NCBI GenBank assembly: GCA_905214875.1
Contig: CAJMNR010000019.1
Coordinates: 5,156 to 69,155 of the forward strand
Length of the DNA stretch: 64,000 nt
Source: an uncultured bacterium
GTDB lineage: Bacteria; Bacillota; Clostridia; Lachnospirales; Lachnospiraceae
Direction of reading: 5' to 3'
Position 1 is the stretch's first letter. Each line of letters starts with the position of its first letter. The notes beneath the pieces were generated by a model, which saw nothing but the letters and a program-made list of their open reading frames with translations, searched no databases and was not told the origin of the DNA. Below are positions 25,532-35,470 of this stretch, piece after piece. A program made the position numbers and the translations under genes.

Positions 25532-26512
25532 TTATTCTGCTTTTGCAATTACTTCTTTGTAATCTTTTGTATCCTTAAACATTTCGTTCATGTAAGGATT
25601 TTTCTTCGCAATCATAGCACGACGGATTACGACGATTACAAGGATGATGTTTGCAACTAATGCAAGAGCACTTACAACAGTCATAGGAACTAAGTTTCCA
25701 GAAGATTGTACACTCTTAACTGCGAATTTACCTTGATCTTGGAATAATGGGAATACTTGTGCGAACATACACCACATAGCAAGGGTATGTGCTCTGTTAG
25801 GAAGCCATGCACCTTTGTTCCAGCAGAATGCTGCGATTGTAGGAGCCAATAATAAGGCAACACCACAATACCAAGAGTGTGTAGGTAAGCAGTTGTAAGT
25901 ATAAGCAAAGTTCCAGATATCGTATGCTACGATATAGATCCAGATCATATCTGGCCATAACATATCGCGTTTGTCTTTTGATACATAGATACCAAACCAG
26001 CCAGTGATACCGATGATATTAAGAATACCGGCAACACCATTGAATACGTTGTGCCATCCACCGTGAAGTTCTACACCTTCTGTAGAAATCCAAGTTGTAT
26101 TGAATGCACGAATTGCAGATTCGAAATCACTACATACAGCAATTAAGATGTTGATGGAAAGAATTAAGTAAGGGAAGATTAAGAACCATTTTTCCTTACC
26201 AATCCACCATTTGTAACGAATCATCATGAAACCGATACATCCTGCTAATGCAGCATAAAGTTTCGCATAATGGAACCAACTATTCATATTTGTATATGTA
26301 ACATTGGTCTTTGCCCACTCTGCATCCATAGCGACCCCCACATGGATTGCGATAAAATAAATAGTTAAGACAGCAGGTATTGCCAATAAGCAAAGAATAC
26401 CTCCAGCTTTTGAACGACGAATAATTTCATTCACTCCAATTAAGCATCCGAGAACTAAGAAAAGTCCGAGCCATTGGTAGAGAGCATTTTCTCCATAAAC
26501 CTCAAAAAACAT
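25532..26512 (-). CDS. Polytopic membrane protein, DUF5692-like
   Basis: 326 residues with about ten hydrophobic segments and many aromatic residues (WFHYAKLYAALAGCIGFMMI, MIWIYIVAYDIWNFAYTYN). I associate it with DUF5692, a small family of uncharacterised multi-pass proteins, but the name is from memory and only moderately sure. A short charged C-terminal tail (MNEMFKDTKDYKEVIAKAE) is cytoplasmic by the positive-inside rule. AGGAGG lies before the ATG. No pathway is suggested by its neighbours. Confidence 0.6.
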   Translation of the reverse strand: MFFEVYGENALYQWLGLFLVLGCLIGVNEIIRRSKAGGILCLLAIPAVLTIYFIAIHVGVAMDAEWAKTNVTYTNMNSWFHYAKLYAALAGCIGFMMIRYKWWIGKEKWFLIFPYLILSINILIAVCSDFESAIRAFNTTWISTEGVELHGGWHNVFNGVAGILNIIGITGWFGIYVSKDKRDMLWPDMIWIYIVAYDIWNFAYTYNCLPTHSWYCGVALLLAPTIAAFCWNKGAWLPNRAHTLAMWCMFAQVFPLFQDQGKFAVKSVQSSGNLVPMTVVSALALVANIILVIVVIRRAMIAKKNPYMNEMFKDTKDYKEVIAKAE

Positions 26513-26906
26513 AGGAATTCCTCCTTAGTATAGTAAAATTTTCGGAAACATTGTTTCCACTAATAGTTTCATATTTTTGTCCTATAATGTCAATAAAAAT
26601 AGTTAAAAAGATTTAACCAAAATATTTTGACCAATTTGGGCAATTTGCATAAAGGGATGTAGGGGAGCAACTTTGGCGCCTTTACTTGACACGACTTATC
26701 GTTTCAAGTAAATTTAATTTATGCGAGCAACGAGCCAAAGGGGCGCGTGCATTACTATGGCGACTGCCGTAATAACCAGAGAAGCTCACAAAGCGTATTT
26801 TTTCTGGCTACATATAGATGCAATTTTATGATGAAATTATAGGAAGAAGTCAGCAAATGCGGACAGTTCTTAATTATAGAGTGAATTCAAAAGAGGGGAT
26901 TTGAGG
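26513..26906. other. Intergenic region with nested inverted repeats
   Basis: The left part is the AT-rich minus-strand promoter region of the DUF5692 gene. The middle (about 26670-26750) is GC-richer and holds CTTTGGC and GCCAAAG outside an ACTTGA/TCAAGT stem, so it could fold as one structured RNA. No ORF was recognised. Confidence 0.45.
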
Positions 26907-27467
26907 ATGAGTAAAAAGAATAAAAGAGATACAATCATTATCGTAGTTGTCGTTGTTGCTATTATCGGCTGGATTGTGGCATTTCGTGTAAACGAAAGAA
27001 GACAACAACAAAAGAAATTAGAAAATGAAACATATCAAATGCAACAGAGAGATGCACTGACTCATGACATAGAGACAGTAGTAAAATATCAAAGCGAGTA
27101 TATGGGAGATGCCTCCAATGATCGTAACATTTTTAATAATCTTCCATTAAATGATGTTCCTACACTTTTTGCATTAGACTCCGAAAAAAGAATCATCACC
27201 GTATATTATCAAGGGGTAGATTGGAACATAGGACTTGAGAAGGTAAAGCGTGATCTGGTTTACAATTCGACAGCAGCTTTTGCACTTATAAACAATCTTG
27301 ATGGGATAACATATGAGTTTTGTGGAAATCAGTATAAATATAAAAGGACTCAGGTGGAAAAAGTATTTGGCAAGGATTTGCGAAAACTATTAGAAAAAAA
27401 GGAATGGAAGAAGAAAGTACAGGATAAATTAGAGGACCAATCGTTTGTCGAACAGTTTTATAATTAA
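26907..27467 (+). CDS. Membrane-anchored protein with DUF4825-like domain
   Basis: 186 residues. One N-terminal membrane helix (TIIIVVVVVAIIGWIVAF), a Gln/Lys-rich coil, then an extracellular domain of about 110 residues that resembles DUF4825: YQSEYMGDASNDRNIFNNLP, VYYQGVDWN, and FALINNLDGITYEF. DUF4825 is found in Firmicute membrane regulators and lipoproteins; function unknown. GAGGGG lies nine bases before the ATG at 26907. It may be transcribed with the SLATT gene 65 bp downstream. Confidence 0.6.
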   Translation: MSKKNKRDTIIIVVVVVAIIGWIVAFRVNERRQQQKKLENETYQMQQRDALTHDIETVVKYQSEYMGDASNDRNIFNNLPLNDVPTLFALDSEKRIITVYYQGVDWNIGLEKVKRDLVYNSTAAFALINNLDGITYEFCGNQYKYKRTQVEKVFGKDLRKLLEKKEWKKKVQDKLEDQSFVEQFYN

Positions 27468-27532
27468 GACAATCTCAATTTTTCTTTTTATTAATATAAT
27501 AGATAGGTAATTAGAATAATCGAGGTGAAGCG

Positions 27533-28012
27533 ATGCGGGAAATCCAAGAAAGCACCTACCTATATGATGATTTAGAAGATGAGAAGCTGAAGAAGCGGAT
27601 TAAGAATTCATTGAATTGGTTTATAAAAAAGGCAGTCGTTTATAAACGATGTTATTATACGTTTTCGAGTACCAGCATCATTACTCCGCTGGCGCTCACC
27701 ATTATGAACAGTGTTGAAAGCAGTACGTTTATGGCAAATAACTTTAAACAGTATAGTGCCATTCTTGCAACAATTACGACCGTTGCAACGTCTCTTTTAG
27801 CACTGTTTCGTTTTAAAGATCAATGGCAGGAATATCGTGAGACTGCAGAAATATTGAAATCAGAACTTATGAAATATCAGATGAAGACGGGGGATTATGA
27901 GCAGCAGGATATACAAAAGCTATGTGACCGAGTAGAAGCTATTATTGCACAAAGCAATTTGGACCAGATGAGAATCGTAGACGAAGCTGAAATGGAGAAA
28001 ACAGAAAAATAA
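27533..28012 (+). CDS. SLATT / DUF4231-like membrane protein
   Basis: 159 residues. A helical N-terminus (LNWFIKKAVVYKRCYYTFSS) leads into two membrane segments (SSTSIITPLALTIMNSV and YSAILATITTVATSLLALFR), then a Glu/Lys coiled-coil tail starting DQWQEYRETAEILKSELMKY. That order is the SLATT pattern: two membrane helices followed by a soluble helix. SLATT proteins are predicted effectors in nucleotide-signalled defence. No nucleotide cyclase or sensor lies next to it, so a defence role is not supported here. GAGGTGA precedes the ATG. Confidence 0.7.
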   Translation: MREIQESTYLYDDLEDEKLKKRIKNSLNWFIKKAVVYKRCYYTFSSTSIITPLALTIMNSVESSTFMANNFKQYSAILATITTVATSLLALFRFKDQWQEYRETAEILKSELMKYQMKTGDYEQQDIQKLCDRVEAIIAQSNLDQMRIVDEAEMEKTEK

Positions 28013-28101
28013 ACAAAATGAAGAAATGTTTGCAATATGGTAGACAAAACGTAAAAATAGCGATACAATAAAAAGGAAGAACATGGAAAGAAGGTATCGC
28101 T

Positions 28102-28866
28102 ATGGAAGAAAAAGAGTTAATTTGGCAGTTCGGTGTTGAAGAGATTATTCATGGATACCGGAGTGAACAAGAAGAATACCACTGTGTATTTTGTGGTAAG
28201 ACGTTTACCAAAGGAAGAATATATACATATGAAGAGGAAATGTATGATGCGTATGGTGCTGTGAAGGAGCATGTACTTCGCGAGCATGGATCTTGTGTAG
28301 ATTACTTACTAAAAAGAGAACCAGCCATGCTGGGAATCAGTAGTGTGCAACAAAGAATACTAACTTTGATGGCAGAGGGGAAGGAAGACCGCGTCATTGC
28401 AAAAGAAGTAGGGATTGCAACATCGACGGTTCGAAATCATCGCTTTAAACTTCGTGAAAAAGAGAAGCAGGCAAAGCTATTCTTAGCACTTATGCAGTCG
28501 TTACAGGAAAAAACCAATCGCTCCATTAGCCAGTCAGATGCAGGGGAAATCGAAGAGGTTCATGATATGGCAAAGATGGTAGATGATCGTTACAGTATTA
28601 CCGCGGAGGATTGTAAAAAGACAGTTAAGACGTATATGACCAAAGAAGGAGCAATCAAACAGTTCCCATCAAAAGAAAAGAAGAAAATCATCCTTCTTCG
28701 TGAAGTGATGAAAAATTTCGTGAGGGATCGTGAGTATAGTGAATGGGAAATCAATACGATATTAAAACGAATTTATGAAGATTACCCAACAATACGAAGG
28801 GCACTTGTAGAATACGGGTTTATGGACCGATCGGATGACTGTACGGTTTATCGTGTCAAAGAGTAA
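28102..28866 (+). CDS. Regulator with zinc-finger-like N-terminus, LuxR-type HTH and DUF2087
   Basis: 254 residues in three parts. Residues 27-65 contain CVFCGKTF and then HVLREH, a Cys-x2-Cys...His-x4-His set that could bind zinc. Residues 75-125 are a LuxR-type helix-turn-helix (QQRILTLMAEGKEDRVIAKE, VGIATSTVRNHRFKLREKEK). The C-terminal 85 residues are DUF2087 (KQFPSKEKKKIILLREVMKN, then VEYGFMDRSDDCTVYRV). DUF2087 is found in many Firmicute regulators, usually with HTH; its ligand is unknown. No target is evident. Its stop abuts the stop of pdxR. Confidence 0.75.
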   Translation: MEEKELIWQFGVEEIIHGYRSEQEEYHCVFCGKTFTKGRIYTYEEEMYDAYGAVKEHVLREHGSCVDYLLKREPAMLGISSVQQRILTLMAEGKEDRVIAKEVGIATSTVRNHRFKLREKEKQAKLFLALMQSLQEKTNRSISQSDAGEIEEVHDMAKMVDDRYSITAEDCKKTVKTYMTKEGAIKQFPSKEKKKIILLREVMKNFVRDREYSEWEINTILKRIYEDYPTIRRALVEYGFMDRSDDCTVYRVKE

Positions 28867-28867
28867 C

Positions 28868-30268
28868 CTAGTGGATACTCTTTGACAGGCGAAGAACCGC
28901 CTCTTCAATCTTACTCTGCTCGATTGCGGAGTAATTCATAATTATAATATGGTCTGGGGCACTTTCTGAATCATAATAGTATTGCGACAGACAGGAAATA
29001 CGGATTCCATTTTGCATAGCAGAATGGATTAGTTCTTCATCAGAGAGGTCCGTATTGATTTTCATTAAGAAATGTAGTCCGGAGTCTTCCTCCATTATTG
29101 TAACAAGGGAAGACAACGGGCTATTTTTTATGCATGTAAGCAAATAGTCGCGTTGTTTACGATAATAGTTTCTCATACGGTTAATATGTTTTTCATAGTA
29201 ACCTTCGTTAATAAAAGTTGCTAGCGTATATTGTTCGAAGTTTGAAACCGTACAAGAATAGAATCCTAACGTAGCATAGAAACGTTCGAGCAAATGTTTT
29301 GGAAGAACCATATAGCTAATACGAATCGTAGAGGCCAGACTCTTAGTAAATGTATTCATATAAATGACTTTTTCCATGGCATCGATACTCTGTAAGGAAG
29401 GAATCGGTTTTCCCATAAGACGGAATTCACAGTCATAGTCATCTTCAATGATATAACGGGAGTCTTTCTTAGCAGCCCATCCAAGCAATTCATAACGACG
29501 GCTGATTGGTGTGATAATGCCGGTCGGGAAGTGATGGGATGGGGAGATGTGCACAATGTCTGCATTGGAATCTTCCAGTACAGTCACATCGATTCCCTGT
29601 TTCTCAACTGGAATATACACGCAATCTACACCATTGCTTTTGTAAATCTTATAAATCTTCTTATAGCCAGGGTCTTCCACCGCATAGATCTTGTCATGTC
29701 CCAACAGCTGGATAAGTAGTCCATATAAGTATTCAGTACCAGCACCGATGATGATCTGCTCGGGGGAAACTGTAATATTACGAAATTGTTTTAAATGCTT
29801 TGCAATGGCAAGTCGAAGTTCCATAATGCCTCCGGAAGGTGAATTCATCATCAAGGATTCGCTTCGTTCCGTAATGATTTCACGCATCAGTTTGGCCCAA
29901 ATGGAAAATGGAAAGTTATCTGGATTCGTCTGATTACTAAGGAAATCGGCAAAATACTTCTGTGTTGTAGTCGTTAGAACAGTAAAGTTTTCGGAGTTGA
30001 TTACAGGCACATCACGTACTATATTGCTAAGATCAGAAACAAAATATCCTTTTTTGGGTATTGTGTAAAGGTAACCTTCTGAAATTAATTGTGCATATGC
30101 ATTCTCCACAGTAATTGTGCTTATGTTCAGATTCTTTGCAAAATTACGTTTGGAAGGAAGTTTCTCTCCAGCCGCTAAGTGGCCTTGAATAATGTCATTT
30201 TTTATACATTTATAAAGATGTTCATAAAGGGTATCTGACCCTATATCAGAAAAGGAATAAGTTAACAT
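28868..30268 (-). CDS. pdxR: PdxR-type MocR regulator (GntR HTH + aminotransferase-like domain)
   Basis: 466 residues. A GntR winged helix (LYEHLYKCIKNDIIQG, EKLPSKRNFAKNLNISTITV) is joined by a linker to a class I aminotransferase-like domain, with the PLP-binding Lys in YMNTFTKSLASTIRISYM near residue 315 and the FRLMGKPIPSLQ stretch before it. MocR proteins of this type sense PLP and activate pdxST. The divergent position next to pdxS fits exactly. The start is taken as ATG 30268 (MLTYSF); an earlier ATG at 30310 would extend into the regulatory region. Autorepression is usual in the family. Confidence 0.9.
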   Translation of the reverse strand: MLTYSFSDIGSDTLYEHLYKCIKNDIIQGHLAAGEKLPSKRNFAKNLNISTITVENAYAQLISEGYLYTIPKKGYFVSDLSNIVRDVPVINSENFTVLTTTTQKYFADFLSNQTNPDNFPFSIWAKLMREIITERSESLMMNSPSGGIMELRLAIAKHLKQFRNITVSPEQIIIGAGTEYLYGLLIQLLGHDKIYAVEDPGYKKIYKIYKSNGVDCVYIPVEKQGIDVTVLEDSNADIVHISPSHHFPTGIITPISRRYELLGWAAKKDSRYIIEDDYDCEFRLMGKPIPSLQSIDAMEKVIYMNTFTKSLASTIRISYMVLPKHLLERFYATLGFYSCTVSNFEQYTLATFINEGYYEKHINRMRNYYRKQRDYLLTCIKNSPLSSLVTIMEEDSGLHFLMKINTDLSDEELIHSAMQNGIRISCLSQYYYDSESAPDHIIIMNYSAIEQSKIEEAVLRLSKSIH

Positions 30269-30288
30269 GAGTTGTTCAATCTCCAATC

Positions 30289-30346
30289 TGACCATTCTGG
30301 ATATTTTCAAAATGGTTATTTATGTATGGTCACACTTGATTATAAT
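30289..30346. promoter_or_regulatory. PdxR operator region and pdxS promoter
   Basis: TGACCAT at 30289-30295 and ATGGTCA at 30326-30332 are a perfect seven-base inverted repeat, with a related AATGGTTA between. TATAAT at 30341-30346 is the pdxS -10, with a poor -35, as expected for a promoter that needs an activator. Confidence 0.6.
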
Positions 30347-30383
30347 GAATACTAATAATTTTGTAAAGGATAAGGAGAAGAAT

Positions 30384-31259
<876 letters not shown>

Positions 31260-31260
31260 G

Positions 31261-31845
31261 ATGAAAGTTGCAGTGCTTGCAGTGCAGGGAGCATTTATTG
31301 AACACGAACGAATGTTAGAGCAGCTAGGGGTTGAGTGTATCGAACTTCGTAAAAAAGAAGATGTCTATAAGGAATACGATGCCATCGTACTTCCAGGTGG
31401 AGAGAGCACCGTACAGGGAAAATTGATTCATGAGCTTGGCATGTTTGAAACCATCAAAAGTCAGATTGAAGATGGAATGCCAGTGCTTGCAACTTGTGCC
31501 GGACTGATTTTGTTAGCCAAAAACTTAAGCAATGATGCAAAGACTCATATTGGAACCCTTCCTGTAACGGTAAAGAGAAACGCATATGGAAGACAGCTTG
31601 GAAGCTTTTATACAGAAGCAAAGATGGAGGGCATTGGAACAGTTCCGATGACATTTATTCGAGCACCTTATATCGAACAAGTAGGAGATGACGTAGAAGT
31701 GCTTGCCAAGGTAGACGGAAATATCGTTGCAGTAAGATATGAAAATCAGATTGGCTTGTCTTTTCATCCAGAGCTAGATGATGATTTGCGAATCCATAAA
31801 CAATTCCTATCTTTGATTGAGAAGAGGGAGAGTCTGGCTAGTTAG
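31261..31845 (+). CDS. pdxT: PdxT, glutaminase subunit of PLP synthase
   Basis: 194 residues of the class I glutamine amidotransferase fold. The nucleophile is in LATCAGLILLA (Cys near residue 79), preceded by LPGGESTVQGKL, and the His/Glu pair lies in SFHPELDDD near residue 170. It provides ammonia to PdxS. It starts one base after pdxS ends. Confidence 0.97.
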   Translation: MKVAVLAVQGAFIEHERMLEQLGVECIELRKKEDVYKEYDAIVLPGGESTVQGKLIHELGMFETIKSQIEDGMPVLATCAGLILLAKNLSNDAKTHIGTLPVTVKRNAYGRQLGSFYTEAKMEGIGTVPMTFIRAPYIEQVGDDVEVLAKVDGNIVAVRYENQIGLSFHPELDDDLRIHKQFLSLIEKRESLAS

Positions 31846-31905
31846 AAAAGTTGCCAAGCGAGAAAAAAGTGGTATACTTGAAAAAAACGCTTGGAGGAAG
31901 AAATG

Positions 31906-32793
31906 ATGAAATTTATTCGTTTTTCAGTACATAACAAAGCAACAGTAGGGATACTATCCAAGGATGAAACAAACATCATTCCAGTAAGTGCAGTAATCGG
32001 TGGACATACATTTGAGGAAATGCAACAAGTCATTGAATATGTAGGCGAGAAGGAAGTGGCTTTATTACATGAGGCAATGGAGCATCCAGAAAGCTATACC
32101 AATTACAAGAAGAATGAGGTAATGGTATTAGCACCTATTGAGCGCCCACGTCATGATATCCTTTGCGTTGGAGTAAACTATGCTGCACATATGCAGGAAG
32201 CAAAGGACAAAGTGGCATTAAAAGAAAGTCCGAAAAAGACCGTTTATTTTGCAAAGAGAGCATGTTCCATATTAGGTAGTGGAGATACAATCAGGGGAAG
32301 GTTTGATATAGATGATGAGCTTGATTATGAGGTTGAGCTTGCAGTAATCATTGGTAAGGAAGGAAAAGATATTAAAGAGGAAGAGGTAGAAGATTATATC
32401 TTTGGCTATTCTGTATTTAATGACGTATCTTCTAGAAAACTACAAAGACAGCATGCCCAATGGTATCGAGGAAAGAGCCTGGATACCTATACTGCAATGG
32501 GACCTGTCATTCTTCATAAATCAGCACTTCCATTTCCAGTTAAAGTGGATGTCATCAGTCGTTTAAATGGAGAGGAACGTCAGCATTCCAATACAAGTCT
32601 GTTAGTTGCAGATTTGAAAAGCTTGATCGTTGAACTTTCACAAGGAATGACATTAGAAGCCGGAGACATTATTGCTACGGGAACGCCAGCCGGAGTCGGT
32701 ATGGGATTTGACCCTCCAAGATATATGAAGTCGGGAGACGTCATTGAGTGTGAAATTCCTGAAATCGGAATCTTAAAGAATATCGTGAAATAA
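31906..32793 (+). CDS. Fumarylacetoacetate hydrolase family protein
   Basis: 295 residues of the FAH / 2-hydroxyhepta-diene-dioate isomerase superfamily. The metal-binding Glu residues fall in DDELDYEVELAVIIGKEGKD near residue 145, after VGVNYAAHMQEA, and the C-terminal TGTPAGVGMG motif is intact. Members hydrolyse or isomerise beta-diketo and oxo acids (acylpyruvates, oxaloacetate). Substrate unknown. The ATG at 31906 is eight bases after GGAGG; ATG 31903 is also possible. It lies just after pdxST but has its own apparent leader, so it need not be in that operon. Confidence 0.85.
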   Translation: MKFIRFSVHNKATVGILSKDETNIIPVSAVIGGHTFEEMQQVIEYVGEKEVALLHEAMEHPESYTNYKKNEVMVLAPIERPRHDILCVGVNYAAHMQEAKDKVALKESPKKTVYFAKRACSILGSGDTIRGRFDIDDELDYEVELAVIIGKEGKDIKEEEVEDYIFGYSVFNDVSSRKLQRQHAQWYRGKSLDTYTAMGPVILHKSALPFPVKVDVISRLNGEERQHSNTSLLVADLKSLIVELSQGMTLEAGDIIATGTPAGVGMGFDPPRYMKSGDVIECEIPEIGILKNIVK

Positions 32794-32800
32794 AAGAAAA

Positions 32801-32836
32801 ACACCGATTGGCCATGACGGCCAGTCGGTGTTTTTT
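32801..32836. terminator. Bidirectional terminator between FAH and GntP genes
   Basis: ACACCGATTGGCC pairs with GGCCAGTCGGTGT, with an A-run before and a T-run after, between convergent genes. Confidence 0.85.
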
Positions 32837-32842
32837 GTTTAA

Positions 32843-34105
32843 TTAGAATCCAATTAGATAAAGGATTACTGCAACAACTGTACTTGTTAAACCAACACAA
32901 GCTTCAAATGGAATTAATTTTAGACGGTCACGAATTGTCATATTAGCAACACCACCAGTTGCATGGAAGAAGGAACCGTGTGGTAAGGAGTCAATAACAG
33001 TAGCACCTGTGTGAATCATAGCGCCGGAAGATAAAGCGGCTACCCCAGCTGCATCTAAAGTAGAAGCAAATGTCTGGGAAGCGATTGTAGAACCGGCTGT
33101 TGTTGAAGCTGTTGCACCAGCCATTAAGATACCGGAAAGTGGAGCGAGGATAAATGCAGGCATGTTCATTGCATTTAAAAGGGTAATCATATCGTATTGT
33201 AAATTAGAAGCTTTGATAATTCCTGCAATTGTACCTGTACCAATTAACAAGATGGATACACCGATAACTTTGCTGATACCAAAGTCTGTATGGCTTTTGA
33301 AGTCTTTGATTTGTCCTGTTGCTAACGCACATACGAAACCACCGACAGGCAATGCGATTAATGGATCGATTGCGATGCCGAATAATGGACGTAATGCAAG
33401 TAAGATAACGACTACAAGGGGACCGCAGATGGCAGCAAAGAAAGATGGCAGGTTCTTGTCTTCTTTCGTATCTAAGTCGGCTTCTGTAATCATAGCGCCT
33501 TCTCTTTTCTTTAGGAAAGAAGCTAGCAATACAGTTGCAGCAATTGCAAATAGAGCAGGAATTATATTTTTGTACATCAAGGATGTAAGGTCTACGTTAA
33601 ATGCTTCTGAGATAGCGATTGTATTTGGGTTTGGAGAAATAATGTTACCAGCTTTACCACCACCAATCATAGCAAGTAAGATACATGGCTTGTTAAAGCC
33701 AGCCTTTGCACCGATTGCAAGAGCGATAGGTGCTACTGTGATAACAGAAATATCTACGAATACACCAACAGCACAGATAATAGCTGTGGCAATTGTGATG
33801 GCGAAGATCGCCTGCTTTTGCCCCATTTTGGAAACGATGACTTCTGCTATCTTTTCAGCAGCACCAGTCTTGATTAAGGCACCAGCAAGAATACCACTTG
33901 TTAAGATACGAAGTACGCTGGACATCATGCCCTGTGCGCCGAGAATCATAGTTTCAACAGTGCCAACAAGGCCACCGCCACCAATTAGGCCACCAACCAA
34001 GGCTCCTAAGATTAGGCTATAGGCAGGTTGTATTTTTCGAATAATTAGAATGATTGCAAGTGCAAGACCAACGATTGCTCCAAGTGTTGTAAATTCATAA
34101 GTCAT
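32843..34105 (-). CDS. GntP family permease
   Basis: 420 residues with about twelve membrane segments, of the gluconate/glycerate GntP family. Family stretches include GALVGGLIGGGGLVGTVETM, MIGGGKAGNIISPNPNTIAI and TAGSTIASQTFASTLDAAGV. It starts five bases after the glycerate kinase stop, so the likely cargo is glycerate or a related sugar acid, imported by proton symport and then phosphorylated. GGAGAG precedes the ATG. Confidence 0.85.
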   Translation of the reverse strand: MTYEFTTLGAIVGLALAIILIIRKIQPAYSLILGALVGGLIGGGGLVGTVETMILGAQGMMSSVLRILTSGILAGALIKTGAAEKIAEVIVSKMGQKQAIFAITIATAIICAVGVFVDISVITVAPIALAIGAKAGFNKPCILLAMIGGGKAGNIISPNPNTIAISEAFNVDLTSLMYKNIIPALFAIAATVLLASFLKKREGAMITEADLDTKEDKNLPSFFAAICGPLVVVILLALRPLFGIAIDPLIALPVGGFVCALATGQIKDFKSHTDFGISKVIGVSILLIGTGTIAGIIKASNLQYDMITLLNAMNMPAFILAPLSGILMAGATASTTAGSTIASQTFASTLDAAGVAALSSGAMIHTGATVIDSLPHGSFFHATGGVANMTIRDRLKLIPFEACVGLTSTVVAVILYLIGF

Positions 34106-34109
34106 AATA

Positions 34110-35252
34110 TTAACTCTCCTTCACTGCAAGCAGACGGAATACTTGTTCCACCGTGTCTGTCATGTTGCGAGTCGCATTTTCAGGTGCCAATGCTTCACCC
34201 AATGTGCATAGGGAGCGAAGTATTGGGAAAAATGCATCGATCCCTTCTTTATTACATTCGATTGCTTCTTTTGTAACACAGCCTGCGAATGCGATTACAG
34301 GCTTGTTGTATTTCTTAGCAAGCTTGGCAACACCAATTGGTGCTTTGCCCATTGCCGTCTGTCCATCCAAACGGCCTTCTCCTGTAATTACAAGGTCAGC
34401 CTCTTTGATGTAATCCTCTAATTTTGTTTCCTTTAAAACGAGCTGGATGCCAGACTCTAATACTGCATTGGTAAATGTAAGGAATGCAAAGCCCATGCCG
34501 CCGGCAGCACCTGTACCGGGATATTTGGCATCCGCATGTGGATATTTTTCTTTTGCTAATGCAGCGTAGTCGGCAAGCCATTTATCCATTTGCTTGATCA
34601 TGGTTGGCGTAGCACCTTTTTGTGGACCGTAGATGGCGCTACATCCATTGGCACCACATAATATATTGGTTACGTCACAGGCAATGTGGAATTCACATTC
34701 TGCAAGTTCTTTAATGACATGTTCATCCGAAATCTTATCTAATACTTCAAGACCTTTTGCTCCGAATGGAACTTGGTTTCCTTTCGCATCTAAGAAATCA
34801 TATCCGAGCGCTTGTAACATACCGATACCACCATCATTAGTAGCACTTCCGCCGATGCCTACGATAAAGCGTCTGCATCCTTTTTGGATGGCATCTTTTA
34901 TAACTTCGCCAACGCCGTAAGTCGTTGTATTTAATGGATTACGTAAGTGGTCAGGAACTAAAGTGATTCCTGCAGCGCCTGACATTTCAATAATTGCTGT
35001 GCGTGACCCAGTGATAATACCGTATTCGCACTTCACTGGGTCTCCAAGTGGTCCAGTGACCATAACGGATTGAGGGCAACCATTCATGCCTTTCACCAAA
35101 GCTTCAACAGTTCCTTCACCACCGTCAGCTAAAGGACGAATGACAACTTCATCAGATGGATTTACTCTCTGTATCCCTTTTTTTATTGCGAAGCCAGCTT
35201 CAAGGCTTGTAAGGCTTCCTTTTAGTGAATCAATGGCTACTACAATATTCAT
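34110..35252 (-). CDS. Glycerate kinase (GlxK/GarK type)
   Basis: 380 residues of glycerate kinase family 1. Typical stretches: VVAIDSLKGSLTSLEAGFAI at the N-terminus, RPLADGGEGTVEALV, IVGIGGSATNDGGIGMLQAL and ITGEGRLDGQTAMGKAP. It phosphorylates D-glycerate to 2- (or 3-) phosphoglycerate for glycolysis. It is the first gene of a two-gene operon with the GntP permease. GGAGG lies before the ATG at 35252. Confidence 0.93.
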   Translation of the reverse strand: MNIVVAIDSLKGSLTSLEAGFAIKKGIQRVNPSDEVVIRPLADGGEGTVEALVKGMNGCPQSVMVTGPLGDPVKCEYGIITGSRTAIIEMSGAAGITLVPDHLRNPLNTTTYGVGEVIKDAIQKGCRRFIVGIGGSATNDGGIGMLQALGYDFLDAKGNQVPFGAKGLEVLDKISDEHVIKELAECEFHIACDVTNILCGANGCSAIYGPQKGATPTMIKQMDKWLADYAALAKEKYPHADAKYPGTGAAGGMGFAFLTFTNAVLESGIQLVLKETKLEDYIKEADLVITGEGRLDGQTAMGKAPIGVAKLAKKYNKPVIAFAGCVTKEAIECNKEGIDAFFPILRSLCTLGEALAPENATRNMTDTVEQVFRLLAVKES

Positions 35253-35470
35253 GATTTTTCCTCCGAAATAATAATATATATATTATAATTGATAGTTTTA
35301 AGAAATGTATGTAATAGAGAACAAGAATGAAATAAAAATGAGTCACACATATTAAGTACGACTAGGTTCATAGTTATTTTAGAAATACTTTAGAGTAGCA
35401 ACATTGAATTCAAACAAGTGTCATGATAACGTATTCGTTAAGCAAAAGAGAAGGCAGTAGGAGGAGTTTT

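Noticed and set aside
27533..28012. SLATT gene as part of a defence island
   Set aside because: No sensor, cyclase, nuclease or restriction gene lies nearby.
33162..34022. 286-residue plus-strand open frame opposite the GntP gene
   Set aside because: It is the antisense shadow of the GntP permease; it lacks a ribosome site and family resemblance.
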